Source: Candidatus Anaplasma sp. TIGMIC (GTDB lineage: Bacteria; Pseudomonadota; Alphaproteobacteria; Rickettsiales; Anaplasmataceae). Taken from it: a DNA stretch of 36,535 nt. The DNA lies in contig NZ_JAQLOH010000009.1 of the NCBI RefSeq assembly GCF_028204095.1, positions 1 through 36,535 on the forward strand. The letters are read 5' to 3'. The stretch's first letter is position 1; each line of letters starts with the position of its first letter. This document shows positions 1 to 8,635 of this stretch, in pieces. The notes beneath the pieces are model-generated. The model had not been told where the DNA came from. It searched no databases and saw only the letters and a list, made by a program, of their open reading frames with translations. The translations under genes and the position numbers were made by a program.

Positions 1-35
1 TCGACCACTCTTCTAAAGTTCACTGCGAGCGACTC

Positions 36-1421
36 CTACAGATCAAGCTGCGTACAAATTAGGCTAACCACTCTATCCCTAAGCAAAATCCTTGCGATGC
101 TAAATCCAGGGATCCGATAAGTATCATTGTTTTGCATAGGGTAAGCAAGAACTTTATCGCCCTGGACCAGTACAGGCAACCCGCAAGCTACCTCCCTGCA
201 TAGGTGTTTCATATATTCTGGCAGAGGCTTTGTTCCCAACGGGGTCACATATAACGTGATGTCTCTATCAGAAACAACAGACCCGTTTTCAGACTTACCA
301 CAAGGAGTTATATCTTCCGCCTTGAGCACTCCTCCTGCGATGCTTGACTTAGGGCAAGAGTCTTCTTCTACTACATTGCTGAATGCCAATTCAAACCTGC
401 CGTCCCAGTGTATTGTTGACGGAATAACCACATAGGTTTTTGTAGCTATATGCCTAACCTCCCTGACAATAGTAATATTCCCATCTTGACTTTTCAGCAC
501 CTTGCAGCCATGCATGGTAAAAGGAGAAAAATCCTCGTCACTCCATATTTTTGCAAATGCAGCGCTGAAATTTTTATATCTAGGTTTTACGGTTTTGTTG
601 CCCATTGTCATGAGAATGAAGAGTAATAACCTGCGGGCAACCTCCTCGTGCACCTTGAAAAGCTCTTGCGTTTTTATGATGACGCAGCCCCAGGGGCTAA
701 ACTCCAAGCAGACATCTACAGCGCTTTGCACGTAGTGTAGCATGCAATGCAAGGCTCTTCTCATGTGCTCCGATGTTACGCAAAGCCTGCTAATTAGGAT
801 GTCAGGATTACCAGCCTCGCTTATGAATCTCCGATAAAAAGTCCGCTTGTATTTTGGGTTCTTGTTGCTGTTATCCTCGATCCAAGGCTGTCGCTCTTGG
901 TGGGCGTAATCTTGTATTTCTTTGCGAGTGAACTCCAATAGAGGACGGAGTATAGTGATGGAGCCAAGTAGTGAACGTTCTCTCATACCTGCAAGCCCAT
1001 CGATCCCGCTACCGCGCTCAAGCCGCATCAACACCGTTTCTGCCTGATCATTCTTGCTGTGTGCGGTCAGTAAAAATTTTATTGAGTTTTCAACACACCA
1101 CTCCTCAATCAATTGGTAACGGATAGCACGTGCCGCCTCTTGTGTTTTTTTTGGAGTGTGATTATTCCAGCTAAGTATTTTACATTCTAAACCAAGCAGC
1201 GAAGCCTGGGCCCGAACGAACAACACCTCATTTTCTGCTTCAGGACGAAAACCGTGATTGACCGTTAACACAACGGGAACTCCTGGCGAGCCACATGTAC
1301 GTACTTTGGCTACGAGTCGCATGAGTACAATACTGTCCACACCGCCAGAGACTGCTACAGCGTATTGTGTGTTAGGCACAATACTGCACAGCTTCTCTAA
1401 GGCACGGGACTCAAATACCAC
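36..1421 (-). CDS. tilS: tRNA(Ile)-lysidine synthase TilS
   Basis: TilS uses ATP to attach lysine to C34 of the CAU-anticodon tRNA-Ile, so that it reads AUA codons. The N-terminal PP-loop is clear: SGGVDS at residues 25-30 counted from the chosen start. It is followed by an N-type ATP pyrophosphatase fold with typical TilS segments such as LTAHSKNDQAETVLMRL, ERGSGIDGLAGM and RPLLEFTRKEI. The roughly 200-residue C-terminal part fits the substrate-binding region of longer TilS proteins. The open frame continues upstream into the tRNA-Ser gene, so I place the start at the GTG at 1421, just past the tRNA 3' end, giving 461 aa. The first two codons here are GTG and GTA, and no strong ribosome site is visible. 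Expression probably depends on read-through from the tRNA promoter. The family call is secure; the start is moderately sure. Confidence 0.9.
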   Translation of the reverse strand: MVFESRALEKLCSIVPNTQYAVAVSGGVDSIVLMRLVAKVRTCGSPGVPVVLTVNHGFRPEAENEVLFVRAQASLLGLECKILSWNNHTPKKTQEAARAIRYQLIEEWCVENSIKFLLTAHSKNDQAETVLMRLERGSGIDGLAGMRERSLLGSITILRPLLEFTRKEIQDYAHQERQPWIEDNSNKNPKYKRTFYRRFISEAGNPDILISRLCVTSEHMRRALHCMLHYVQSAVDVCLEFSPWGCVIIKTQELFKVHEEVARRLLLFILMTMGNKTVKPRYKNFSAAFAKIWSDEDFSPFTMHGCKVLKSQDGNITIVREVRHIATKTYVVIPSTIHWDGRFELAFSNVVEEDSCPKSSIAGGVLKAEDITPCGKSENGSVVSDRDITLYVTPLGTKPLPEYMKHLCREVACGLPVLVQGDKVLAYPMQNNDTYRIPGFSIARILLRDRVVSLICTQLDL

Positions 1422-1438
1422 GGATATCTCTAGAAAAC

Positions 1439-1522
1439 GGAAAGAGGGGGATTCGAACCCCCGACACATTGCTGTGTACACACTTTCCAGGCGTGCGCTT
1501 TAGACCACTCAGCCATCTCTCC
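1439..1522 (-). tRNA. tRNA-Ser(GGA)
   Basis: Read on the minus strand, this 84-nt stretch folds as a class II tRNA. The acceptor arm GGAGAGA pairs with TCTTTCC with one G-U. The D arm begins GCTGAGTGG. The anticodon stem CACGC/GTGTG encloses the loop CTGGAAA, giving anticodon GGA (plus-strand positions 1486-1488). A long variable arm typical of serine tRNAs follows, then the T arm CGGGGGTTCGAATCCCCC. The 3' CCA is not encoded. It sits 17 nt ahead of the tilS start and is probably co-transcribed with it. Confidence 0.96.
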
Positions 1523-1531
1523 CCGGGTCGG

Positions 1532-1560
1532 ATTCTAACAGAAAAGACAGTACTTGTACA
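1532..1560 (-). promoter_or_regulatory. putative promoter of tRNA-Ser/tilS
   Basis: On the minus strand a TAGAAT -10 box (plus positions 1532-1537) lies 17 nt from a TGTACA -35-like box (1555-1560). The -10 box ends 9 nt before the tRNA 5' end, the expected distance for a tRNA transcript starting just upstream. The match is by eye: 5/6 at -10 and 4/6 at -35. Confidence 0.5.
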
Positions 1561-1664
1561 ATTAGGACTACAATAATTACATTACGTAGAGAAAGCTCTT
1601 GCATTGCATACATCCTACGAGTACAGCTTGATGTTATGCATTGGTTGGGATGGTGTAATATCAT

Positions 1665-3161
1665 ATGAAGCGAGCGAAGGGCAGTGGTATTTGTATTGCT
1701 ACCACAGCGTCATTTGTGGGCATGTTTGCCGCGTTGCTAGCGGGATTTCTTCTTGTTCCCATGATAGTAAACATCTTGAACAATCACAGTGATTGGCATG
1801 CTTTTGCGTTTGCGGCATGGGCTTCAGCTATGGTAGGTGCTCTTTGTGTATCTAATGGAAAAAATCCACGTTCCGTACAGGGGCCTGAAGCAGTGTGCTT
1901 GACGTGTTTGGTATGGATTGTACTTGTGTGTTTGGCTGCATTGCCATTTTATTTTGCAGAGTCTTCCAGGTTGTCATACGTAGATTCTGTATTCGAGGCG
2001 ATGTCTGGTCTTACTACCACTGGCGCGACAGTTATGACTAATTTGACTGAAAAATCTCCCGGCATATTGTTGTGGCGTGCGATGCTTAACTCTATGGGAG
2101 GTCTCGGTGTTATTACAGTGGGAATCTTTCTGTTGCCTAGCATGAAGATTGACGGGCTTAGAGAGATATACGCAGTAGAGGCAGTGGGCAGAAAGCTAAG
2201 GTTTGGAGTTTTCAAGACGGTCTTATACGTCACCACAGCGTACATAGCTCTCACGGTGCTGTGCAGTGTATCTTACAAGTTTGCTGGTATGTCAGTGTTT
2301 GATGCGATATGCCACGCGTTAACAACTGTATCTACGGGAGGATTTTCGAACTACGACGACTCTGTAAGACATTTTCAGAGCGTAAAGATAGAAATCATTG
2401 CCATGATTTTTATGCTTCTTGGGTCCTGCCCGCTAGTTGCATATTTACACCTCGTTATGTACCGAAGATTTAGGAGCTCTCAGTTCCTCGTATATTGTTG
2501 TTTTGTGACAATTTGTGCATTAATAAGTGCGGCTGTGCTGCGCCATTGTTTTGCATCTGGTGAAGGGTACTTTGGCACACTACGGTACGCGGCATTTTCC
2601 ATAGTGTCTCTCAGCACGTCTACCGGATATAGCAACTGTGATTACAGCAATTGGCCATTTGTTGCGGTTTTAGGTACGGTACTAACATTATGTGGTGGCT
2701 GTGCAGGGTCTACCAACAGCGGCATAAAAATCTACAGGCTCCAAGTAATAATATCAGGCATCTACGAGCATATCATGACTATTGTGCGTGGTGGTGGGTA
2801 TATGGTCAGAAACATTAGCGCGATCAAACGCGATATACGCCAAGAGGCGTGTTATGTTGTATGCTTGTATATGCTCGTCCTAGGTGTTGGATGCGCTGTA
2901 GTATCAATGTATGGTTACGACTTAACTACTGTCGTTACGGCGGTATCAAGCACATTATCTAACACTGGCATCGGAGTAGGAAACATAGTTGGTCCTAATG
3001 GCAATATGAGCGGACTACTGCCGAGCACGAAGGTGATTCTCGTGTCGATTATGCTTCTGGGCCGGCTAGAGATTGTGCCGGTAGTGGTAGCTCTGGTAAC
3101 AGTGTTACGGATTGGTTTTTTTCAGATGAAGGGCATTTGGTGCAAGTGTGAAAATACTTGA
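1665..3161 (+). CDS. trkH: Trk-type potassium uptake protein TrkH
   Basis: This 498-aa polytopic protein is the K+-translocating subunit of the Trk system in the inner membrane. Four P-loop selectivity-filter-like segments occur in order: SGLTTTGATVM, TTVSTGGFSNYD, LSTSTGYSN and SSTLSNTGIGVGN. Each carries the TG or GG element typical of the TrkH/KtrB superfamily, and hydrophobic hairpins surround them. The length is normal for TrkH. No trkA (the cytoplasmic NAD-binding gating partner) is present in this window. The ATG at 1665 is the first good start, but its ribosome site is weak. The gene stands alone, 67 nt ahead of ftsA on the same strand, so co-transcription with ftsA is possible. Confidence 0.93.
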   Translation: MKRAKGSGICIATTASFVGMFAALLAGFLLVPMIVNILNNHSDWHAFAFAAWASAMVGALCVSNGKNPRSVQGPEAVCLTCLVWIVLVCLAALPFYFAESSRLSYVDSVFEAMSGLTTTGATVMTNLTEKSPGILLWRAMLNSMGGLGVITVGIFLLPSMKIDGLREIYAVEAVGRKLRFGVFKTVLYVTTAYIALTVLCSVSYKFAGMSVFDAICHALTTVSTGGFSNYDDSVRHFQSVKIEIIAMIFMLLGSCPLVAYLHLVMYRRFRSSQFLVYCCFVTICALISAAVLRHCFASGEGYFGTLRYAAFSIVSLSTSTGYSNCDYSNWPFVAVLGTVLTLCGGCAGSTNSGIKIYRLQVIISGIYEHIMTIVRGGGYMVRNISAIKRDIRQEACYVVCLYMLVLGVGCAVVSMYGYDLTTVVTAVSSTLSNTGIGVGNIVGPNGNMSGLLPSTKVILVSIMLLGRLEIVPVVVALVTVLRIGFFQMKGIWCKCENT

Positions 3162-3228
3162 TATGTTTCCATAACCATATAAGATTTGCGGGGGCGTAGG
3201 CCCAGGAGGCCCGTCGTGGAGGAGAACC

Positions 3229-4476
3229 ATGTCTTTGTTGCATTCTGCGGTTATCACTGAGCCAAAGAGGGGTGTCTTTGCGGTTCTGGATATGGGGTCC
3301 ACGAAGATCGCATGTCTTGCGGTTCGGATAAATAGCGAGGGATTCCCGGAGGTTATCGGCGTTGGATATAGAGCATCGAACGGAATTAGTGGCGGTGCAA
3401 TAACTAACAAACATGATGCTGGGTGTGCAATCCTGTCTGGGATTGACCTGGCAGAGCAGGTATCTGCACAAACAATAAGCCAGGTATACGTTAGCGTGTC
3501 AGGGTGCGGCATCAAGTCTGTTAATGTGTCCAATGATGTCGTGTCGGACGTGCGTGAGATATCAGAACGGGACATTAAGAGGGTGACACTCAAGACTTAT
3601 GACCGGTTTTCGGGTGATGACATAGTCATTCATAATGTTCCGATGGCATATCATCTTGATAGTCTCAGTAATGTGTCAGAATTGTCCGGTCTTTACGGCA
3701 GCAAACTTTGTGCTGATATGCACGTTGTTACGGTATCCAAGCCAGCCCTTATAAACGTTGAACAATGCATTACGGGTAATAACCTGATTATGGGTGGCTG
3801 TGTGGCTGAGCCATATGTGTCAGGCTTGTCGTGCCTCACCGAGGATGAGAGGGAACTTGGCACTATGGTTGTGGATGTCGGGGGCAACTACACGTCTATG
3901 GGCTTTTTCTACAAGGGCAAGTTTGAAAGGGCTGATAGCATTCCGTTTGGTGGCGTTCATATCACAAGAGATGTTGCGTATGGTTTGTGTACCAGCGTTA
4001 AGGATGCAGAGCGTATCAAAATACTACACGGTAGCGCGATATGTTCGGCGGCAGATAAAAACTACTCAGTGGAAGTCGATGATATTGACGGAGCATCTAA
4101 GTTTGTATCTAAGGCGGATATAGCGTGCATAATACGGCCACGCGTTGAGGAAATCTTTGAGTTCGTGAAAAGCAGAATGGATGACCATAGAAATATCGTC
4201 AGTAAAGTTGTTCTAACTGGTGGGGGCAGTAAATTGGCAGGCATCAAGGAAGTCGCAGGTGAAATGCTTGGACGACACGTAAGAGTTGGGTACCCGTTTC
4301 ACGTGAAAGGAATGCAGCCAGAGTATTGTGGCAAACCTGAGTTCGCTGCGGCAGTGGGCACGGTAATGCTTGTGGCACGCACATTTTATCGCAGAAGCAG
4401 TGATCGGACACCGCCCAGGGTACACGGAAATCTTGAGCGCCTCTTACGCTGGCTAATCACGAAAGTTGAGGCGTGA
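3229..4476 (+). CDS. ftsA: cell division protein FtsA
   Basis: FtsA is the actin-like ATPase that tethers FtsZ to the membrane and recruits later divisome proteins. The 415-aa product shows the actin-fold signatures in order: phosphate-1 loop LDMGSTKIACLAVR near residues 22-35, phosphate-2 loop VDVGGNYTSMGFF, and adenosine motif VVLTGGGSKLAGI. The FtsA-specific 1C domain lies between. The last 15 residues (LERLLRWLITKVEA) form the expected amphipathic membrane-targeting helix. A clear ribosome site, GGAGGA at 3218-3223, precedes the ATG at 3229. No ftsZ or ftsQ is adjacent, so the classical dcw cluster is dispersed, as is common in Rickettsiales. Confidence 0.95.
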   Translation: MSLLHSAVITEPKRGVFAVLDMGSTKIACLAVRINSEGFPEVIGVGYRASNGISGGAITNKHDAGCAILSGIDLAEQVSAQTISQVYVSVSGCGIKSVNVSNDVVSDVREISERDIKRVTLKTYDRFSGDDIVIHNVPMAYHLDSLSNVSELSGLYGSKLCADMHVVTVSKPALINVEQCITGNNLIMGGCVAEPYVSGLSCLTEDERELGTMVVDVGGNYTSMGFFYKGKFERADSIPFGGVHITRDVAYGLCTSVKDAERIKILHGSAICSAADKNYSVEVDDIDGASKFVSKADIACIIRPRVEEIFEFVKSRMDDHRNIVSKVVLTGGGSKLAGIKEVAGEMLGRHVRVGYPFHVKGMQPEYCGKPEFAAAVGTVMLVARTFYRRSSDRTPPRVHGNLERLLRWLITKVEA

Positions 4477-4989
4477 CGCAGTGCCAGTTGAGGAAAACCT
4501 GGGAAATATGGCCTCATGTTAAGTGTGGTGCGTTGCCCGTTTTGGCCCGAAATATGCAAGTCAATTTTGCCTTAGTATTATAACCGCACGAGAAGCGGGG
4601 ATCATAGCGCAGCATAGATTATATATTGTGACATCTTGCGAATAATGCAGAGCGCAGTTAGCGCGGTCACGGATTCTTGTGCCAAAAACAACGTGCAAGA
4701 GTAGAAATTGTAGCGTCGCTAAAAATTGCATCCAAGGAGCTAAAAAGCACCAGAGTAGTTAGCACATTCATTGTTTCTATGGTATGCACAAAGCATATAC
4801 TTCCATAGAAAACCCAGCGCAGCGTTGCTGCCTATCGTAAATTATTCATAAAATATTAGACCTTTAGCAGAAGGCAGCAAAAGCCACAGCGGGAAGCAAG
4901 GCGCTAACAGTAGCAAGGAGCCCCACAGAACCACAGACACGTACCTAATTAATCAGCCCCGCAGCTACACACCGAAAGACCGCAATGCA
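4477..4989. other. 513-bp non-coding gap between convergent ftsA and atpF
   Basis: No convincing reading frame, tRNA or known RNA is visible on either strand. The stretch lies between the 3' ends of two convergent transcription units and contains one strong inverted repeat at 4774-4811. A second small repeat (GCAGC-GTT-GCTGC) lies just beyond it. Stop codons are frequent in all frames. Confidence 0.5.
4774..4811. repeat. interrupted inverted repeat, possible bidirectional terminator
   Basis: The outer arms TTTCTATGG (4774-4782) and CCATAGAAA (4803-4811) are perfectly complementary over 9 bp. Inside, TATGC pairs with GCATA across the loop ACAAA, with a 5-nt bulge TACTT on one side. It lies between convergent ftsA and atpF, where a shared terminator would be expected, but no clear T-tract follows on either strand. 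Confidence 0.45.
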
Positions 4990-5478
4990 CTAATGCAGCT
5001 TTTTTGACAAACCCTCGTCACTGTCTGTTAAAGATGTTATTTCCCCGCCATCAGCATTGGCGTCACGTTCTTCCCGAAACAGCTCAGCAGTTGCACTAGC
5101 AGCTGTCTCCGCAGCGGCTAGACGTAAGGTCCTGACGAAACCATCGATACGGGCTTCGATTTTCCCAGTGGCAGCATCTATGCGTTCACCAAGCATAGTT
5201 TCCAGGTCTTTCCGCCCGCGCTCAACCAAAGCTTTACACCGGTCTTCCGCATGTTGCAGAATGCCTTCCACCATTATATCCACCTCTCCCTTTCGAGTAG
5301 TCACATCTGCTAGCATAGCGGTTAGTTTCTCGGACAGCGTCGTAGCTTCCTTCACCTCACCCTCCACTTTGCTTGTGCGACTTGATATAAACCTCTTCAC
5401 GAACCTTCTAGTCGGATTAAAAGCCAAAGCCACACCTACGCAAAATGCCAGATCCACTATCAAATGCGCACTCATCAT
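4990..5478 (-). CDS. atpF: F0F1 ATP synthase subunit b
   Basis: This 162-aa protein has one N-terminal membrane segment (roughly residues 4-20) followed by a long charged helical region rich in Glu, Lys and Arg (VEGEVKEATTLSEKL onward). That is the architecture of the b-type peripheral stalk that links the a subunit to F1. Its ATG overlaps the stop codon of the upstream b' gene by 4 nt (ATGA, 5475-5478), indicating translational coupling, with an upstream GGAGAGAAG ribosome site. It is the last gene of atpB-atpE-atpF'-atpF. Position and architecture support b rather than b'; sequence identity to known b subunits is low by eye, as is usual for this subunit. Confidence 0.87.
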   Translation of the reverse strand: MMSAHLIVDLAFCVGVALAFNPTRRFVKRFISSRTSKVEGEVKEATTLSEKLTAMLADVTTRKGEVDIMVEGILQHAEDRCKALVERGRKDLETMLGERIDAATGKIEARIDGFVRTLRLAAAETAASATAELFREERDANADGGEITSLTDSDEGLSKKLH

Positions 5479-5981
5479 AACTTCTCTCCGTACAACCCAG
5501 CGACTATCTTCTTCAGCCTGCCAATCTTAGTCTTACTCATGTCACCACGGATCCTGGCATAATACATCGATGCCACTTCCTCGGTAAGCAGGAGCACGTC
5601 TTTCAACTCTTTTTTCGCCATCTCCTCCAAGGCGGAGTCCACCTCCTTCAGCATTTCGTCGACTTCATGGTCCAAAAGAGCAATAGCAGCATCGCAAGTC
5701 GCCCGTAACTCTTCCATTTTCACTTGAACCATCTGCTCAGCACGAGCTTGCGCACCATCAAGGAGTTCTTGATACCGTTGTAATATATCAGCTACCAACC
5801 CGCAAGCCGCAGACGATGCATCCACAGCACCCGCACGTGACACCATTCTGCTTCGCACCTCAGCCTCTACCCTAGGGACCGCAAAGCACCTTACCACCGA
5901 ATACAGCAGCAAAAACGCACACACGAACCAAAAAACCTGAGAGGGGTAGAGAGAAAAATCTAATTGCGGAACAACATCCAT
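5475..5981 (-). CDS. atpF': F0F1 ATP synthase subunit b'
   Basis: This 168-aa protein starts MDVVPQLDFSLYPSQVFWF and enters a membrane helix at about residues 13-30, followed by a long coiled-coil-like stalk (alternating charged and small residues, for example MLKEVDSALEEMAKKELKDVL). The N-terminal PQLDF....SQ.FW pattern is characteristic of b/b' subunits of alphaproteobacteria, which encode two different b-type subunits in tandem. It begins 6 nt after the atpE stop and overlaps the next b gene by 4 nt. The b/b' pair would form a heterodimeric stator stalk. Confidence 0.9.
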   Translation of the reverse strand: MDVVPQLDFSLYPSQVFWFVCAFLLLYSVVRCFAVPRVEAEVRSRMVSRAGAVDASSAACGLVADILQRYQELLDGAQARAEQMVQVKMEELRATCDAAIALLDHEVDEMLKEVDSALEEMAKKELKDVLLLTEEVASMYYARIRGDMSKTKIGRLKKIVAGLYGEKL

Positions 5982-5987
5982 GACACG

Positions 5988-6212
5988 CTATCCGGCAACG
6001 AATATCAACAGCAAAGCTAAAAGGAACGAGAAAAGCCCCATCGCTTCAACTAAAGCAGCACCAGTGTAAACGTATTTCTTCAACTTATCTTCTGTTTCAG
6101 GGTTGCGAGCAATACCATTAAGCATGGACGAAAAAACAGAAGCTACACCCAAAGCGGACGCAACCATACCCAGGACGCTCAACCCAACAGCCACAAACCT
6201 CAGAGAGTCCAT
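5988..6212 (-). CDS. atpE: F0F1 ATP synthase subunit c
   Basis: This is the proteolipid of the proton-driven rotor ring. The 74-aa hairpin has two glycine/alanine-rich helices joined by the polar loop ARNPE (residues 35-39), which contacts F1. The proton-binding carboxylate is Glu56 in GAALVEAMGLF on the second helix. I chose the ATG at 6212 because GGTGGTGG lies directly upstream and the 74-aa length is standard. An in-frame TTG at 6236 would add eight residues not usual in the family. Between atpB and atpE lie about 200 nt, so a separate promoter or processing site is possible. Confidence 0.95.
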   Translation of the reverse strand: MDSLRFVAVGLSVLGMVASALGVASVFSSMLNGIARNPETEDKLKKYVYTGAALVEAMGLFSFLLALLLIFVAG

Positions 6213-6412
6213 AACCACCACCAGTGCAAATTTCAATCCTACGATTATAAAGGCTCGACATCTTAAGTCAATCGGTAATTAAAACGCCAAACGCCGGATT
6301 AGGCAGGAGCAAACAATGGCTTGCCTTGCACGGACAACAGCATTACAGCACGAACTAGATTGCGTAAAAGCCATCTCGCACACTCTAGCACTAGGCCACG
6401 AAAGACCACCGC

Positions 6413-7144
6413 CTAATGTTTAGACACGGCGTCGGACAAATATACAGTGGTAAGAACTGTAAAGATATACGCCTGTAGTACTGCAACGAAAATCTCAAAA
6501 GCTATTAGCACCATTATGAATGCAAACGGTAGCGGGAACAGAACTGGGTGCATTTTCAGCACAAACTCTGCTATAACCGCGATTATTGTGTGTCCAGCAA
6601 TCATGTTTGCGGCCAAACGAATTGCCAAGCTGACGGGACGAGCCAAGTACGCGAAGAGCTTGATAAACACCATCATTGGCGCAAGCCACAGAGGAGTGCC
6701 CTCCGGGAGAAAAATCCTGAGGAAGTGTAAGCCCTGATGAGAAAACCCAACAACTGTTACACTTGCACATACCACTATAGACAGTGCCAGCGTCACGGAC
6801 ACGTGGCTAGTGGCCGTAAAGCCAAAAGGTACGATTCCAATAAGGTTGCATGCCAAGACGAACAAAAACGTGGTAAGCACAAGGGGAACATACCGCAAGC
6901 CTACCTCTCCAGCATTACTCTCTATTGCACCAGCAACAAAGTTATATATCATCTCTACTGCGGCTCGCGGGCCGCTTCCGTAAGACACAGCCACCCTATG
7001 GCGCAAGGAGAAAAGCAGCAAGACCGCCGACCCCAGAGATGCAAGAATCATGAAAAGTGCGCAGTTAGTGAAGCTAACGTCCAACCCAAAGGGCATTTGG
7101 ACTTCAAGCAACCTAACTACTTTAAACTGCTCAAGCGGACTCAA
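6413..7144 (-). CDS. atpB: F0F1 ATP synthase subunit a
   Basis: Subunit a forms the proton half-channels against the c-ring. The 243-aa protein has about five to six membrane helices and the invariant arginine (Arg176) in the helix LAIRLAANMIAGHTI. The N-terminus SPLEQF...GLDVSFTNCALFM matches the conserved amino end of rickettsial and alphaproteobacterial AtpB. That motif supports the TTG at 7144 as the start, because an in-frame stop lies five codons upstream and no ATG lies between. The first internal ATG, at 7096, would cut the motif off. A promoter-like pair lies at 7175-7203. No atpI precedes the cluster and no F1 genes follow it. Confidence 0.94.
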   Translation of the reverse strand: MSPLEQFKVVRLLEVQMPFGLDVSFTNCALFMILASLGSAVLLLFSLRHRVAVSYGSGPRAAVEMIYNFVAGAIESNAGEVGLRYVPLVLTTFLFVLACNLIGIVPFGFTATSHVSVTLALSIVVCASVTVVGFSHQGLHFLRIFLPEGTPLWLAPMMVFIKLFAYLARPVSLAIRLAANMIAGHTIIAVIAEFVLKMHPVLFPLPFAFIMVLIAFEIFVAVLQAYIFTVLTTVYLSDAVSKH

Positions 7145-7174
7145 ACCACACCAAAACTACGGAACCATGGTCTC

Positions 7175-7203
7175 AGTATCACGCAGAACAAGCAAGCAGT
7201 CAA
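7175..7203 (-). promoter_or_regulatory. putative promoter of the F0 operon
   Basis: On the minus strand TTGACT (plus positions 7198-7203) and GATACT (7175-7180) are separated by exactly 17 nt. Transcription would begin near 7168, leaving a short leader before the TTG start of atpB at 7144. The matches are 5/6 and 4/6 by eye; there is no experimental support. Confidence 0.42.
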
Positions 7204-7384
7204 CCGAGTCGTCGATGTTTTACCGTATCAACTGTCAAAGTGCTGTGAGAGCTCATATTCTGTGTGGGTCTGTTTATTCTAAAAACTGCACGAAAAATTG
7301 CATCCTACGCGCAAAATGGCACAATGCGTGTTTGCGATGCGTTTTGGCCGGATGTATACTGGGGCGCCATTCCAAGGTACCGTT

Positions 7385-8635
7385 ATGTCAACTCAGTTTC
7401 TCAATGCGGCATTGCCTCACATTTCCTCTGGAGGATATGCAGAAGTTGCTGAGTATGTTGCAAATTCCATACACATAGGGGCTGGAGTACTATCAAACCT
7501 TACGGGCATTGTTGCGGAATATGCGAAAAAAGGGTTCATAGTTGCGGATGTGAATACATCAGCGCTTCTTGATACAAGAGTGCTTCGAGGGTTTGAGCAC
7601 TACGTTATTCAGGGCGAATACTTCGCGTCAGAACAGCTGGTCAGAAGCGTAAGAGAGAAATCTAAATGTGCGGACCTAATAATCGCGCTAGGAAGTGGTT
7701 CCATTAACGACATATGTAAATACGCAGCTTACGTGGACAATAAGGAATACATATCGTTCCCCACAGCGCCTTCTATGAATGGGTATGCGTCTCCCACGGC
7801 GTCAATAACTATGGACAGTGGCATAAAGAAATCCCTAGTGGCACGTCTTCCAAAAGCCATATACATAGACGTTGATGTTTTGGCGAATGCCCCGCAGCGG
7901 ATGATAAACAGTGGGTTTGCGGATTTCATCTGTAGGTCTACAGCCCGCGCTGACTGGCTCATGGCGCATTTGTTACTAGGCACTCCGTACGATGAGCTTC
8001 CTTTCCTCATTACTGATGTGAGCGAGAACGCACTGTTGGAAATGTATATGGGTTTAAAGCATCGGGATAGAGAAGCCATTATAGTGCTTATACAAGCCCT
8101 GATTCTTTCTGGTATAGGTATGCTCATTGCTGGTGGTAGCCAGCCTGCGAGCCAAGGGGAGCACATTGTAGCGGGTGCTACAGAGCTTCTGGATAATTAC
8201 AGCTTCTTTCATGGTGAAAGGGTGGGGGTGGCCACCGTCTGCATGGCAAAGTTGCAAAGAAACATATGTTCAACACTGCCGCGGATGCATGCAACGCTAC
8301 TTTGCGAAGGTGACATACAAAAACATTTCGGTGGGCGTTATGCTGAGGAGTTTTGTAACACGTTATCGAAGAAGTATATAAATGCGGAAAAGGCTGAGTG
8401 CCTCAATGACGTAATATGCGCAAAATGGACGGAAATTTCAGATATGATTGAACCCAAAATTCTAGATTCAGTGCGTCTAACAAATGCGCTAGAATACTTG
8501 GGTGCTCCCAGCATGCCTGAGCATATGGGATGGGCGGCTGAGCGGTATAACAGCATAGCGAACATTGCTTTTGCAACGAGAGATAGGTTCACGTTTCTTG
8601 ACATAGCTCACCATTCGGGGGTCTTTGTAGCGTGA
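7385..8635 (+). CDS. iron-containing dehydrogenase, glycerol-1-phosphate dehydrogenase-like (AraM/EgsA type)
   Basis: This protein of about 416 aa belongs to the dehydroquinate synthase-like / iron-containing alcohol dehydrogenase superfamily and most resembles the AraM/EgsA branch. Features in order are a Rossmann NAD(P)-binding half with IALGSGSINDICKYAA, the substrate-site segment FPTAPSMNGYASPTASI, and an all-helical metal-binding half. Likely metal ligands, counted from the chosen start, are Asp180 (GFADF), His260 (SQGEHIV) and His276 (FFHGERVG). Such enzymes reduce dihydroxyacetone phosphate to sn-glycerol 1-phosphate; the exact substrate here is inferred. The open frame extends upstream to a TTG at 7298, but I prefer the ATG at 7385 (AAGG upstream); ATG 7316 is an alternative. 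It is divergent from atpB and convergent with the pentapeptide gene. Confidence 0.82.
   Translation: MSTQFLNAALPHISSGGYAEVAEYVANSIHIGAGVLSNLTGIVAEYAKKGFIVADVNTSALLDTRVLRGFEHYVIQGEYFASEQLVRSVREKSKCADLIIALGSGSINDICKYAAYVDNKEYISFPTAPSMNGYASPTASITMDSGIKKSLVARLPKAIYIDVDVLANAPQRMINSGFADFICRSTARADWLMAHLLLGTPYDELPFLITDVSENALLEMYMGLKHRDREAIIVLIQALILSGIGMLIAGGSQPASQGEHIVAGATELLDNYSFFHGERVGVATVCMAKLQRNICSTLPRMHATLLCEGDIQKHFGGRYAEEFCNTLSKKYINAEKAECLNDVICAKWTEISDMIEPKILDSVRLTNALEYLGAPSMPEHMGWAAERYNSIANIAFATRDRFTFLDIAHHSGVFVA

Noticed and set aside
3105-3593. 162-codon minus-strand frame across the 5' part of ftsA
   Set aside because: It overlaps the securely identified ftsA and trkH end on the other strand and has no motifs.
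6737-7282. 181-codon plus-strand frame opposite atpB
   Set aside because: It is antisense to the well-supported atpB and has odd composition (many Cys, Arg, Lys, Gln and His); a shadow of the real gene.
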